Source of the DNA: Weizmannia acidilactici
Lineage (GTDB): Bacteria > Bacillota > Bacilli > Bacillales > Bacillaceae_C
Length of the DNA stretch: 64,000 nt
Assembly: GCF_008974185.1 (NCBI RefSeq)
Contig: NZ_BKZP01000005.1
Coordinates: forward strand, 62,001 to 126,000
Reading direction: 5' to 3'
The first letter of the stretch is position 1; each line of letters opens with the position of its first letter. This document shows, in pieces, positions 19,138-28,718 of this stretch. The notes below the pieces were generated by a model. It ran no database searches. It was not told where the DNA came from and saw only the letters and a list, made by a program, of their open reading frames with translations. The position numbers were made by a program, and so were the translations under genes.

Positions 19138-20906
19138 TGGAAGGACGTTCATATTACTGCGGCGATGTAACAGAACAGCATATAGGAGAAAAAGTGATAT
19201 TGAAAGGCTGGGTACAGAGAAGGCGCGATTTGGGCGGCCTGATTTTTATCGATTTGCGCGACCGGGCCGGCGTTGTCCAAATCGTATTTAATACGGCCGT
19301 ATCAAAAGAAGCGTTTGAACTGGCCGAAAAAGTCCGGAATGAATATGTTTTGGAAGTACGGGGGGAAGTCGTTGCACGTTCTGAAAACACGGTCAATCCG
19401 AACTTAAAAACCGGCAAAATTGAAATCCAGGCGGAACAGCTTGTGATCATCAACAGCGCGAAAAACCCGCCGTTTATGATTGAAAACCAGACGGATGTTG
19501 CGGAAGATGTGCGCCTGAAATACCGTTATCTTGACTTGCGGCGCCCGGTAATGTTTGAAACATTCAAAATGCGCCATGCCATCACAAAGTCGGTACGGAA
19601 CTTTTTGGATGAAGAAGGGTTTATCGATGTCGAAACCCCGATTTTAACGAAAAGCACCCCGGAAGGCGCGCGCGACTACCTGGTGCCGAGCCGGGTGCAT
19701 CCAGGGGAATTCTATGCGCTGCCGCAGTCACCGCAATTGTTTAAGCAATTGCTGATGATATCCGGCTTCGACCGCTACTACCAAATTGCCCGCTGCTTCC
19801 GCGATGAAGACTTGCGCGCGGACCGGCAGCCGGAATTCACGCAGATCGATATCGAAACGAGTTTCATGAGCCAGGAAGATATTTTGGCGATGACGGAAAG
19901 AATGATCAAACGCCTCATGAAAGAAGTGAAAAATATTGATATCGAAACGCCGCTGCAGAGGCTGACGTACGAAGAAGCGATGAACCGTTACGGCACTGAT
20001 AAACCGGATACGCGCTTCGGGATGGAGCTGGTTGATCTTTCGGAAACCGTCAAAAATTCCAAATTTAAAGTGTTTGCCTCTGCTGTAAGCGCGGGCGGCC
20101 AGGTGAAAGCCATCAATGCAAAAGGAGCGGCAGGCAAGTATTCCAGAAAAGACATCGATGCACTCGCGGAATTCGCTGGCCGTTACGGCGCAAAAGGCTT
20201 GGCGTGGCTGAAAATGGAAGAAGAAGGCCTTAAAGGTCCAGTCGCTAAATTTTTTACGGAAGAAGAACAGGCGCAGATTGCTGCCATTACAGAAGCCAAA
20301 GCAGGAGACCTCCTGCTGTTTGTAGCAGACAAAAAATCAGTTGTCGCGAACGCGCTCGGGGCGCTGCGGAACAAACTCGGCAAAGAACTTGACCTGATTG
20401 ACGAGTCAAAATTTAACTTCCTGTGGGTAACGGACTGGCCACTTCTTGAGTACGACGAAGAAGAAGGGCGCTATACGGCGGCTCACCATCCGTTCACAAT
20501 GCCGTTCCGTGAAGATATCGATAAGCTTGAAACCGATCCGGCAAGCGTCAAAGCGCAAGCCTATGACATTGTGTTAAACGGGTATGAACTTGGCGGCGGA
20601 TCGCTCAGAATTTACGAGCGTGACGTACAGGAAAAAATGTTCAAGGCGCTTGGCTTCTCAAAAGAACAGGCCCAGGCCCAGTTCGGCTTTTTGCTTGATG
20701 CATTTGACTACGGCACACCGCCGCACGGGGGCATTGCATTGGGCCTGGACCGGATCGTTATGTTGCTCGCCGGCCGCTCCAACTTACGCGATACAATTGC
20801 ATTTCCGAAGACGGCCAGCGCAAGCTGCCTGCTGACGGATGCGCCGGGTCCGGTCAGCGATTTGCAGCTGGATGCATTGCAATTGGAATTAAATTTGAAA
20901 AAATGA
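19137..20906 (+). CDS. aspS: aspartyl-tRNA synthetase
   Basis: Bacterial-type AspRS of 589 aa. An N-terminal OB anticodon-binding domain ([19 protein letters not shown]) is followed by the class II core with motif 2 [20 protein letters not shown], a GAD insertion domain (about 300-410) and motif 3 [16 protein letters not shown]. Overlaps hisS by one base and so shares its T-box control. Confidence 0.97.
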   Translation: MEGRSYYCGDVTEQHIGEKVILKGWVQRRRDLGGLIFIDLRDRAGVVQIVFNTAVSKEAFELAEKVRNEYVLEVRGEVVARSENTVNPNLKTGKIEIQAEQLVIINSAKNPPFMIENQTDVAEDVRLKYRYLDLRRPVMFETFKMRHAITKSVRNFLDEEGFIDVETPILTKSTPEGARDYLVPSRVHPGEFYALPQSPQLFKQLLMISGFDRYYQIARCFRDEDLRADRQPEFTQIDIETSFMSQEDILAMTERMIKRLMKEVKNIDIETPLQRLTYEEAMNRYGTDKPDTRFGMELVDLSETVKNSKFKVFASAVSAGGQVKAINAKGAAGKYSRKDIDALAEFAGRYGAKGLAWLKMEEEGLKGPVAKFFTEEEQAQIAAITEAKAGDLLLFVADKKSVVANALGALRNKLGKELDLIDESKFNFLWVTDWPLLEYDEEEGRYTAAHHPFTMPFREDIDKLETDPASVKAQAYDIVLNGYELGGGSLRIYERDVQEKMFKALGFSKEQAQAQFGFLLDAFDYGTPPHGGIALGLDRIVMLLAGRSNLRDTIAFPKTASASCLLTDAPGPVSDLQLDALQLELNLKK

Positions 20907-20983
20907 AACAAAAGTCCGGTGACGGTGAAAACAATTCCATTTGAAAACCGGCGGGAAAAATGATAATATATATACAAGTTGAA

Positions 20984-21206
20984 TGGGTCCTGATGTGTTC
21001 GTATATGAGCCTTATCGTTTTGACCGAACACTTCATTTCAGGGAGCCCGGAGTCTTCAGGCGGCGTACATGCCTTTTCCCGGGGACGTATAAAACCTGAA
21101 GCAGGGCACCCACCTGCTTGAGAGCGGGATCAAAACCAAGGATTGCAACAACGGCACATTCGGGACTCATTCCGCTTTTACCCTTCTTGAAAGAAGAGGG
21201 TTTTTT
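20984..21206 (+). ncRNA. ssrS: 6S RNA (BsrA/6S-1 type) with terminator
   Basis: RNA that binds sigma-A RNA polymerase and restrains transcription in stationary phase. GTCCTGATGTGTT at the 5' end and ACATTCGGGACTCA near the 3' end close the long hairpin; GGAGTCTTCAGGCG and the GCCTTTTCCCGGGGACG side are typical. Position directly after aspS is that of B. subtilis bsrA. A TGATAATAT -10-like element precedes it and a CCCTTCTT/AGAAGAGGG-T6 terminator ends it at 21181-21206. Confidence 0.9.
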
Positions 21207-21321
21207 ATTTTATTTCAGGAAAAACCGCTGGTGGTCGCAAAATTGACGGGGCTTACCCGGGAAGCGGATTTCGCGTCCAGCAACAATGTGAGACCATATA
21301 GCAGGAAAAGAAGGAAATTTC

Positions 21322-22317
21322 GTGGAACTTACAATTTTTGACCGTGCCAACCGCTTTCTCGGCAAAATGATGCCGGTTTTCATACCCGGAAGCCTGATCA
21401 TCGGGATGGTTTTCGGGTATCGCATCACAGGCTTCCTGTTTTTGGTGCCGTGGCTGTTTGCCTTTATGACATTTACCGGCAGCATCGGTTCGACGTTTAA
21501 GCAGCTTGGGGCCGTTGTCCGCCGTCCGTTTCCGATCGTGCTCGCATTGGCGGTGCTGCACGTGCTTATGCCCCTTTATGCATACGGTGTGGGCCATTTG
21601 TTTTTTCAACATCATCCATTAACCATTACCGGTTTTTTACTCTCGGTAGCAATTCCGACCGGCGTGACAAGCTTTGTGTGGGCCATGATGCAAAGAGGGA
21701 ATATCCCGCTTGTTTTAACGGTGATTTTATTGGATACACTGCTCTCTCCGCTCATTGTGCCGCTGACTTTGCTGCTGTTTGTCGGTAAAAGCGTGCATAT
21801 TGATGCCTGGCCGCTGATGCAGGATCTTTTTACAATGATTGTTATTCCATCCCTGCTCGGTATTCTGCTCAGCCAGTGGACATCGATGGAAACACAGCGA
21901 AAGGCTGCTTCAATCCTTTCCCCGTTTTCCAAAATTGGGATGTTTCTTGTTGTCATGATCAACGGCGGTGTTGTATCGCCGTATCTCAAGCACTTGAATG
22001 CCCATGTACTGTTTATAATCTTAACGGTCTTGTTCATCTCGGCATCCGGCTATTTTTTAAGCTGGATCACCGGGGCCGTTTTCCATCTGGATCGGGATAT
22101 GATCGTGACGCTGACTTACAGCGGCGGGATGCGCAATATCAGCGCAGGCTCGGTTATTGCTGTTTCGTTTTTTCCGGCCCAGGTTGTACTGCCGGTCATC
22201 TCGGGCATGCTGTTTCAGCAGGTGCTCGCTTCCTTTTATGGCCAGCTGCTTACCCGGTTTTACAGCAACCGTCGTGAAGGCGAAAACAAAACGTTGGAAC
22301 GTGAGACTTTACCGTAA
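21322..22317 (+). CDS. BASS-family (bile acid:sodium symporter-like) transporter
   Basis: 331-residue membrane protein with about nine or ten helices. The pattern resembles the SBF/BASS family: an N-terminal FLFLVPWLFAFMTF helix, PTGVTSFVWAMMQRGN, and a C-terminal crossover segment YSGGMRNISAGSVIAVSFFP that matches the family's helix 9 region. Substrate in bacteria is usually an organic anion or a pantoate-like compound and is not readable here. The GTG start has AAGAAGGA upstream. In B. subtilis 6S RNA and tcdA are adjacent, so this gene is an insertion relative to that order. Confidence 0.8.
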   Translation: MELTIFDRANRFLGKMMPVFIPGSLIIGMVFGYRITGFLFLVPWLFAFMTFTGSIGSTFKQLGAVVRRPFPIVLALAVLHVLMPLYAYGVGHLFFQHHPLTITGFLLSVAIPTGVTSFVWAMMQRGNIPLVLTVILLDTLLSPLIVPLTLLLFVGKSVHIDAWPLMQDLFTMIVIPSLLGILLSQWTSMETQRKAASILSPFSKIGMFLVVMINGGVVSPYLKHLNAHVLFIILTVLFISASGYFLSWITGAVFHLDRDMIVTLTYSGGMRNISAGSVIAVSFFPAQVVLPVISGMLFQQVLASFYGQLLTRFYSNRREGENKTLERETLP

Positions 22318-22384
22318 AATATTGCATTCCTGCCCTTTTTTGGATAATCTATGGAAGAAGTAAGTATGTTTGGAGATGATGAAG

Positions 22385-23152
22385 ATGCTGAACCAGTTTT
22401 CACGGAATGAACTGGCGATCGGGCAGGAAGGATTGCGAAAGCTGAAAAACAGCACCGTCGCCGTTCTCGGGGTCGGGGGCGTGGGATCGTTTGCGGTTGA
22501 AGCCCTTGCCAGATCGGCGATAGGAAAACTGATCCTTGTTGATAAAGACGATGTCGATATCACAAATATCAACCGCCAAATCCCGTCGCTGCTTTCTACC
22601 ATCGGCCAGCCGAAAGCCGATCTGATGAAAAAACGCATTGCCGATATTAACCCGGAGTGCGAAGTCATTTCTTTAAAAATGTTTTATACGGAAGAAACGT
22701 ATGAACAGTTTTTTGCATACAACCCCGATTATGTCGTGGATGCTTCTGATACGATTATTTACAAAGTGCATTTAATGAAGGAATGCCTGAAACGGAACAT
22801 AAAAATCATTTCCAGCATGGGGGCGGCCAATAAAATGGATCCGACGCGGCTCAGGATTGCCGATATTTCCGAAACGCACACTGATCCGATTGCCCGAGTT
22901 GTGCGGCTGAAACTGCGGAAAGAAGGCATCCGGAAAGGAATTCCTGTCGTGTTTTCCGATGAAAGCCCGATTGTAATCCGCGAAGATGTCCGCAAAGTGG
23001 TCGGGAATGACAATGCGGAGATCCGGAAAGCGCAAATGCCGCCTTCGTCAAACGCATTTGTCCCGTCAACAGCCGGCCTTTTTATGGCAAGCTATGTCGT
23101 CCGTGATATTCTGAAAGACATTCCGATCAAACGGGTGAAAGACGAAAAGTAA
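22385..23152 (+). CDS. tcdA: tRNA threonylcarbamoyladenosine dehydratase
   Basis: E1-like ThiF-fold enzyme (YrvM/CsdL) that uses ATP to cyclise t6A37 of ANN-decoding tRNAs to ct6A. The nucleotide-binding VLGVGGVGSFAVEALARS (about residues 30-47) and DKDDVDITNINRQ motif are intact. 255 aa. ATG 22385 is preferred because GGAG lies 9 bases upstream; two nearer ATGs are too close. Ends at a terminator. Confidence 0.93.
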   Translation: MLNQFSRNELAIGQEGLRKLKNSTVAVLGVGGVGSFAVEALARSAIGKLILVDKDDVDITNINRQIPSLLSTIGQPKADLMKKRIADINPECEVISLKMFYTEETYEQFFAYNPDYVVDASDTIIYKVHLMKECLKRNIKIISSMGAANKMDPTRLRIADISETHTDPIARVVRLKLRKEGIRKGIPVVFSDESPIVIREDVRKVVGNDNAEIRKAQMPPSSNAFVPSTAGLFMASYVVRDILKDIPIKRVKDEK

Positions 23153-23156
23153 ACGT

Positions 23157-23182
23157 AAAAACCGCTTTCCATGGCGGTTTTG
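23157..23182 (+). terminator. terminator after tcdA
   Basis: AAAACCGC / GCGGTTTT around a short loop, then TGTT. Confidence 0.7.
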
Positions 23183-23373
23183 TTGAAAAGGTTCTGTTAA
23201 ATTTAATAGGTCCCGTTAGCAATCTTACATTGACGCGCTATTCTTGGGATTTCTGCGGGAAAAGCGGGTTAATAGAGGCACCTCGGTAAAACAATAATAT
23301 GTAAGCCTGTTAAATTCCGACGATAATAAAATTTATGTATGGGGAAGCACTCATTTGCTTCCCCTTTGTTGGT

Positions 23374-23946
23374 TTAATCATTCCTGCGGTAACGTACAGA
23401 CCACATGCTTCCGTTTTTCCACTGTTCTTCTACCATCTGGTAACGGTCGCAACTGCTGCGTTTCCCGGAAGTGTGGCGTTTTCTGCTTGAAGTATGACAT
23501 TTTCTAGAAGTATGACATTTTCTAGAAGTATTGCGTTTTCTAGAAGTATTGCGTTTTCTGGAAGTATTGCGTTTTCTGGAAGTATTGTGTTTTCTGGAAG
23601 TGCAGCGTTTTCTAGAAGTATTGCGTTTTCTGGAAGTATTGCGTTTTCTAGAAGTATTGCGTTTTCTGGAAGTATTGCGTTTTCTAGAAGTATTGTGTTT
23701 TCTGCTAGAAGTATGACGCTTTCTGGAAGTATTGCAGCTCCTATTGCGAGAGGTATTCCTGTTCCTGGAAGTGCTCCTGTTGCGTGAAGTATTGCGGTGA
23801 TGGCTGCTGCATTCACATTCGCAGGTGCATTTGCAGCGTTTCCGTTTCCTGTCCCTTCCCGGATCCTGATACATATACTCGTCGAGACCATTTTGTGTCA
23901 CTTCGTCTACCCCTGCCTGAATATCTTCACGTGAATAGCGGCTCAT
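23374..23946 (-). CDS. cotG: spore outer-coat protein CotG-like
   Basis: 190 residues. The N-terminus (YSREDIQAGVDEVTQNGLDE-YMYQDP) and the C-terminus (EEQWKNGSMWSVRYRR) resemble the ends of B. subtilis CotG (SHSDIEEAVKSA..., KEYWKDGNCWVVKKKYK). Between them lie about 18 tandem Arg/Lys/Asn/Thr/Ser hexads (RKRNTS type), the counterpart of CotG's SHKKSR repeats. Such repeats are phosphorylated by CotH in B. subtilis. Divergent from cotH as in B. subtilis. AAAGGAGGG precedes the ATG. The protein is highly basic and low in complexity. Confidence 0.88.
   Translation of the reverse strand: MSRYSREDIQAGVDEVTQNGLDEYMYQDPGRDRKRKRCKCTCECECSSHHRNTSRNRSTSRNRNTSRNRSCNTSRKRHTSSRKHNTSRKRNTSRKRNTSRKRNTSRKRNTSRKRCTSRKHNTSRKRNTSRKRNTSRKRNTSRKCHTSRKCHTSSRKRHTSGKRSSCDRYQMVEEQWKNGSMWSVRYRRND
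23490..23725. repeat. 18-bp tandem repeat inside cotG
   Basis: About a dozen near-identical units (plus strand GGAAGTATTGCGTTTTCT and variants with TAGAAGTATT). The unit is a multiple of three, so copy changes keep the frame. Variation between G and A at one site (TCTGGAAG / TCTAGAAG) marks subtypes that alternate. Confidence 0.95.
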
Positions 23947-24166
23947 AGATTTCCCTCCTTTTCATTAGAGCCAAATCCATTAAAACTTGACTCTTTTCTT
24001 TACTATCTTACGTGAAATTCTTAACAGTGCGATATGACAAATATGTAAATTGAAAAAAATAGATAAATACCTTCATCGTTATTGGAGGAGCGGAAAGAAC
24101 TGTTTTTACCCGAAAGCCCATGCCAATTATTGTCTATCCCTCATAAAATTTAACGGGGGGAGATCA

Positions 24167-25252
24167 ATGAAAGCTATTAAAATACCTGTTTATCAAATTT
24201 ACATCCATCCAATGGATTTACGGGAATTAAAAAAGGATGTTTGGAATGACGAAACGCTTCCGGCAAAACTGACGGTTGGAAAAAAACGGTACGATATCGA
24301 TATAGCGTACCGTGGATCCCATATCCGTGATTTTCCGAAAAAATCTTATTATGTTTCTTTTTACGGCAGAAAAACTTTCCGGGGGGCGAAAGAAATCCAT
24401 CTGAATGGGGAATACAAAGATCCTTCATTAATTAGAAATAAACTGTCCCTCGATTTTTTTTCGGATATTGGCGTTCTTTCCCCGCGTTCACGGCATGTTT
24501 TTTTAAAAGTAAATGGCAAAACAGAAGGAATTTATCTGGAACTGGAATCTGTCGATGAAAATTTTTTGGCAAAAAGGGGACTTCCAAACGGTCCCATTTA
24601 TTACGCGATTGATGGTGATGCGAATTTCTCGCTGATGAGCGATCTTGATAAAGATGTAAAATCTTCCCTTTTATCCGGTTATGAAAGGAAGACGGGAACG
24701 GCAGAAGACAGCAACCACCTCGAAACATTTATTTATAAGATTAACACAATGCTGGAACTGGAGTTTGAGAAGGAAATCGGAAAATATTTAAATATAGACC
24801 GGTATCTCCGCTGGCTTGCGGGTGTTATTTTCACCCAAAACTACGACGGTTTTGTGCACAATTATGCATTCTATCAAAATCGTGATACAGGCCTTTTCGA
24901 GATGATCCCGTGGGATTACGATGCAACTTGGGGTCGTGATGTGAATGGAAAACGGATGGAAGAAGATTATGTCCCGCTGGAGGGTTATAATACCTTAACG
25001 GCCCGTATTCTGAATGTAACGGCTTTTCAGAAACAGTACCGTGACATATTATCCGAGATTTTACAGCACCAGTTTACCATTGATTTTATCAAGCCAAAAG
25101 TAGACGGCATGTACAAAGATCTGTACAGCTGTATCGCGCTTGATCCGTATAAAGACAAAACGGAATGGCTAGGGGAGCCGGAACTGATTTATCAATATAT
25201 TGCGGCAAGGAGTGCGTATATACGCGAACAGCTTGCCAAGCTCGGCTGGTAA
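24167..25252 (+). CDS. cotH: spore coat protein kinase CotH
   Basis: 361 residues, the same size as B. subtilis CotH (362). CotH is an atypical kinase that phosphorylates CotB and CotG and directs outer-coat assembly. Conserved blocks are evident: [16 protein letters not shown] (about 43-58), [30 protein letters not shown], and the active-site segment [18 protein letters not shown] 24167 with GGGGGGAG upstream is preferred over an ATG at 24050 that would add 39 unrelated residues. Divergent from cotG and followed by cotB. Confidence 0.95.
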   Translation: MKAIKIPVYQIYIHPMDLRELKKDVWNDETLPAKLTVGKKRYDIDIAYRGSHIRDFPKKSYYVSFYGRKTFRGAKEIHLNGEYKDPSLIRNKLSLDFFSDIGVLSPRSRHVFLKVNGKTEGIYLELESVDENFLAKRGLPNGPIYYAIDGDANFSLMSDLDKDVKSSLLSGYERKTGTAEDSNHLETFIYKINTMLELEFEKEIGKYLNIDRYLRWLAGVIFTQNYDGFVHNYAFYQNRDTGLFEMIPWDYDATWGRDVNGKRMEEDYVPLEGYNTLTARILNVTAFQKQYRDILSEILQHQFTIDFIKPKVDGMYKDLYSCIALDPYKDKTEWLGEPELIYQYIAARSAYIREQLAKLGW

Positions 25253-25392
25253 AACAGTAGGTAACTGCTGATTTTGGAGAAACTAGGGAGAATGCCAATG
25301 CAAAAAAGAGCCGTGCCACGTATGATTATGATGTATCTACCTTCCAAGGATAAACATTCCGGAGGATAATCTATCTATTAAGGGGGAACATC

Positions 25393-26370
25393 ATGAGCAA
25401 AGACTTCATTCCATCATCTTTGTTGGGGAGGACCGTAACAATCTACAGGGGAGGGCCTGAATCGAAAACAGGCGTGTTGCTTGATATCCAGGACGATTAT
25501 GTAACGCTCGCTACCGAAAAAGACATCATCTATTATCAAACCCGACATATCCAAAGCATCAGCGAAAATTCAAAAAGAAACGCAGGGCAAATGAATACGG
25601 AGCGGGATAGCGAAAAGGAGTGCAGGTGTGCGCAGGACTTTTTTTCGCTTCTCGAAACGATGGTAAACCAGGCGATCCAAGTGAATCAGGGCGGCCCAGA
25701 GTCGAGGCTAGGCATATTGCTTGCTGTCGGCGAAGATTATATTGTGCTGTGGACAAAGGAAGACGGCACCGTATACTACAATCTGGAACATATTAAAAGC
25801 GTAGCGGAACGGGAAATGACGAAATATTTGGAAAATGGGAAGGTAGATTTCGTCCTGGCGCCGCACTTTTCTTCTTTGTTTAAAATTTTTAACCACCAGT
25901 GGGTATCGATTAACCGGAACGGGCCTGAGGCGATTGAAGGAATTTTAACTGAAAATTCCAGCGGCTTGTATACCCTTGTCCACAATGAAGAATTATTTCG
26001 GATTCATCCGTTCCATGTGAAAAGCATCAGCGTCGGTGCGAAGGGAGCTGGTAAGCAGGAACAAAACAAAGAAAATGAGAGCAGTTCCGGCACCAAGGAT
26101 GATGATGAATCCTCTTCATCCAGTTCGTCCAGTTCATCGAGTTCATCCAGTTCATCCGTCTCCTATTACGGGGATACAGAATCAAGTGGCGACCGTAATA
26201 GCGTTAGCAGCGATGACTATTATGAGGATACAGAATCAAGCGGCTCCTACAGCGAATCATCATCCTCTTCATCCTCATCAGACTGGGAATCTTCTGCTTA
26301 TTCAAATAACCTTTCCCATATCCGGGAAACTGTTGTACAATCGAAAAACTATGTATGGAAAACAAAATAA
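25393..26370 (+). CDS. cotB: spore outer-coat protein CotB
   Basis: 325 residues. Three repeats of an LSm-like module are visible, each with a gly-rich turn: VTIYRGGPESKTGVLLDI, IQVNQGGPESRLGILLAV and VSINRNGPEAIEGILTEN. They correspond to B. subtilis CotB (YRGGPESKKGKL, NQGGPESKKGRL, NRGGPEAIEGIL). From about residue 225 the chain is Ser-rich (uninterrupted runs of Ser near 240-260 and again near 295-302), the likely CotH substrate region, and it closes with a conserved IRETVVQSKNYVWK. Follows cotH. Confidence 0.93.
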   Translation: MSKDFIPSSLLGRTVTIYRGGPESKTGVLLDIQDDYVTLATEKDIIYYQTRHIQSISENSKRNAGQMNTERDSEKECRCAQDFFSLLETMVNQAIQVNQGGPESRLGILLAVGEDYIVLWTKEDGTVYYNLEHIKSVAEREMTKYLENGKVDFVLAPHFSSLFKIFNHQWVSINRNGPEAIEGILTENSSGLYTLVHNEELFRIHPFHVKSISVGAKGAGKQEQNKENESSSGTKDDDESSSSSSSSSSSSSSSSVSYYGDTESSGDRNSVSSDDYYEDTESSGSYSESSSSSSSSDWESSAYSNNLSHIRETVVQSKNYVWKTK

Positions 26371-26400
26371 CGGCAAATTCGAAGAAAAAGGAGGTGGCAA

Positions 26401-27075
26401 ATGGGAATAGAACAGCATCTTGGCAGTGAAATCGAGATCCTTTTATCCGGCAACTTAATACTGTCCGGGAACCTTATCGATGTCGGAGCGGATCTTCTGA
26501 TTTTGTATGACGGAAACGAATACCTATATATTCCTTTTGTCCATATTCATAAACTGAAAGAAAAAACAGAAAAAAATATCTTCGGAGAAACAACGCCTTC
26601 AGAACAGGAACTGGGGAAAAATGAACCTGTTTCCTACCGCAAAATTTTGATGAACGCAAAAGGGATGTTTGTCAAACTTATTTTATCCGAAAATCAAATC
26701 TTATATGGCTATATTGCCAGTGTCCTGAATGATTATTTTGTTTTTTACTCGCCGGTTTATAAAACGATTTTGGTATCGATGCAGCATGTAAAATGGCTCA
26801 CGCCGTATCCGGCTAGACAAACTCCATACAGCCTGTCCGATGAAGATTTGCCGGTGAAGCCGATTAATCAGCCTTTTGCACGGTCATTTGAAGAACAGTT
26901 GAAAAAATATGAGGGCTCGCTGGTTATATTTGACCTCGATACCTCGTCCGACAAAACGGGTGTACTGAAAAAACTGGACCAAAATATCGCAGAGCTGGCG
27001 AATGCTTATGGGGAAACCGTTTATTTAAAACTCGCACATATCAAATGCGCTTATGCAGCCAACTCCGGAACGTGA
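26401..27075 (+). CDS. CotB-like protein without serine tail
   Basis: 224 residues starting 30 bases after cotB, behind AAAGGAGG. Three LSm-like modules of the CotB type can be aligned by eye (EIEILLSGNLILSGNLIDV, VKLILSENQILYGYIASV, LVIFDLDTSSDKTGVLKKL), each followed by a Y-x-x-hydrophobic-x-H-I/V-K/H strand (IPFVHIHKL, VSMQHVKWL, LKLAHIKCA). The GGPES turn and the Ser-rich tail of CotB are missing. A coat or CotB-partner role is inferred from position and fold only. Confidence 0.65.
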   Translation: MGIEQHLGSEIEILLSGNLILSGNLIDVGADLLILYDGNEYLYIPFVHIHKLKEKTEKNIFGETTPSEQELGKNEPVSYRKILMNAKGMFVKLILSENQILYGYIASVLNDYFVFYSPVYKTILVSMQHVKWLTPYPARQTPYSLSDEDLPVKPINQPFARSFEEQLKKYEGSLVIFDLDTSSDKTGVLKKLDQNIAELANAYGETVYLKLAHIKCAYAANSGT

Positions 27076-27081
27076 CCGGAA

Positions 27082-27121
27082 AAACCCGGCGCTTGTCGAA
27101 TAAGCGCCGGGCCGGTTTTTT
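27082..27121. terminator. terminator between the coat cluster and arsB
   Basis: CCCGGCGCTT / AAGCGCCGGG stem followed by CCGGTTTTTT. Confidence 0.85.
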
Positions 27122-28477
27122 AATAGAACAGGCGCAGCCATCCGTATAATAAGAACAAGGTAGCCAAAACAGTGGGCAGAATGGTGACAAAAGTGATGCG
27201 GATATACTCTCTCCAGTGGAATTTGATATGATTAATTTTCAGAATATGCAGCCAGATTAAAGTAGCCAGTGTCCCGATAGGCAGAATCAGCGAGCCAATA
27301 TCGCTGCCAATTATACTTGCCATATAGGCTGTCTGCAGGTGAGCCGGTTGAAGGTCCATATGGGTAATCGTAAGGGTACTGACCATTAAGGCAGGATGGT
27401 TATTGAATAAGTTTGATAGCACCGTCACAAGCGCCCCCATCGCTATCGTACTGTGCATCATGTTTTCGCTAAGCAACGGTTGTAAGCCTGTTGCAAGCAG
27501 TCGCGTCAGCCCGGCATGATGGAGGCCGTAGATCATCATATACATGCTGAATGCAAAGACGAAGATATGCCATGGTGTTTTTTTCAGTACATCAAGCGGG
27601 GATTTTTTTAACACCAGGTAGCGCCATGTTAAAATGGCTGCTGAACCGGTGGCGGCTACAATCCATATTGGAATGCCCCAAAACGAAGCGGCGAACAGCC
27701 CGATCCTGAGCACGAGGACAAATAGAAGCACGCTGATCATCATGCGCTGCCGTTTCTGTTCCGGCGGCATTTTTTTGGTTCATGATGCCTGTCCCGGAGC
27801 GGATGGGCACGATAATGCAAAGGAGATTTTGCATGCGGGTCCGGCAATGTTTTCGGGATTCTTTTATAAAGCACTGCATACAATAAAAGCGCTAGGAAAA
27901 TCAAGCCTGCCAGGCACGGTATGAGCATCATTTCTGTCTGTGCGTATAAATCGAGGCCGATCATTTGCAGCGCGATCAAATTGACGACATTGCTGACGCC
28001 GATCGGGGCGCTTGATGCGGTTGCGATAATGGCACCGCTGATCAAATAAGGAATTTGCTCGTGTTTTTTTAAGCCGATTTTTTTGAATAGCAGAATGAGA
28101 ATCGGGGTGGTGATTAAGATACTGCCGTCGTTGTTGAAAAAGAGCGTCATCAGGAAGCAAAGGAAATTAATCAGCCAAAACAGCCGGATGCCTGATCCTT
28201 TTGCATAGCTTTGCAGTTTATCCGTTATCCAGTGGAAAAAGCCGAAACTTTGCAGAGCGATGGCCATGACCATGGTTGCAATGATCGTAATCGCAGCGCC
28301 CGATACGTGTTCGGCGATATCCGCCAGGTCGGACAGATTGACGCTTCCGATAGCAAACATGAGCAAGCCGCCGATCAATGCAGGGACCGCTTCATTTAAA
28401 CCGTTCGGCCGCCAAAGTATAAACGCCATCGCTGCTAAAAAAGTAAATACTGTGGCAAGAGCAGTGAAAAGATCCAT
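27120..28477 (-). pseudogene. arsB: ArsB/NhaD-type ion transporter split by a -1 frameshift
   Basis: Membrane transporter of the ArsB (arsenite/antimonite efflux) group read in two overlapping frames. The 5' part (28477 to about 27771) has FLMTLFFNNDGSILITTPILI and SSAPIGVSNVVNLIAL. The 3' part (27770 to 27120) has IFVFAFSMYMMIYGLHHAGLT and NLFNNHPALMVS. Joined they give about 452 aa, a normal length with no missing segment. The switch falls in an A7 run (minus strand CCA AAA AAA TGC; -1 gives AAA AAA ATG). It may be a true lesion, a sequencing indel, or a slippery site. No arsR or arsC is adjacent. Confidence 0.8.
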
Positions 28478-28678
28478 CTTTTCACCCCATTTCTGTCGTC
28501 CATTCTTTTCGGTATACTACTCCAGCAGTATTCGTCTTTGTTATATGATACGTTCCGGGGGAGATTTGAACTGGTCTTTTTACCAGTAACTACTAAAAAT
28601 CCACTTCTATCTTTGGGGGAAAACAGCCCTTTGGTAGAGCCGTTGATGCACGGCAACCGGGCAGGCAAGAATTGAGGA

Positions 28679-28718
28679 ATAAAAAAGCCGGCCCGCTCAA
28701 GTGAAAAGCGGGTCAGCT
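28679..28718 (-). terminator. terminator after rarA
   Basis: On the minus strand GCAGCTGACCCGC pairs with GCGGGCCGGC around a loop, then TTTTTTATT. Confidence 0.75.

Noticed and set aside
23490-23725. CRISPR-like regular repeats
   Set aside because: The units are contiguous 18-mers with no spacers and encode the CotG hexads; there are no cas genes.
23430-23891. Second minus-strand frame and plus-strand frame across cotG
   Set aside because: Both are artefacts of an 18-bp repeat with no stops in those frames; neither has a ribosome site, and the CotG frame matches the family at both ends.
28615-28675. SAM-riboswitch-like GATGCACGGCAACC on the plus strand
   Set aside because: The K-turn and the other conserved S-box segments are missing, three bases are absent from the core, and no plus-strand gene follows.
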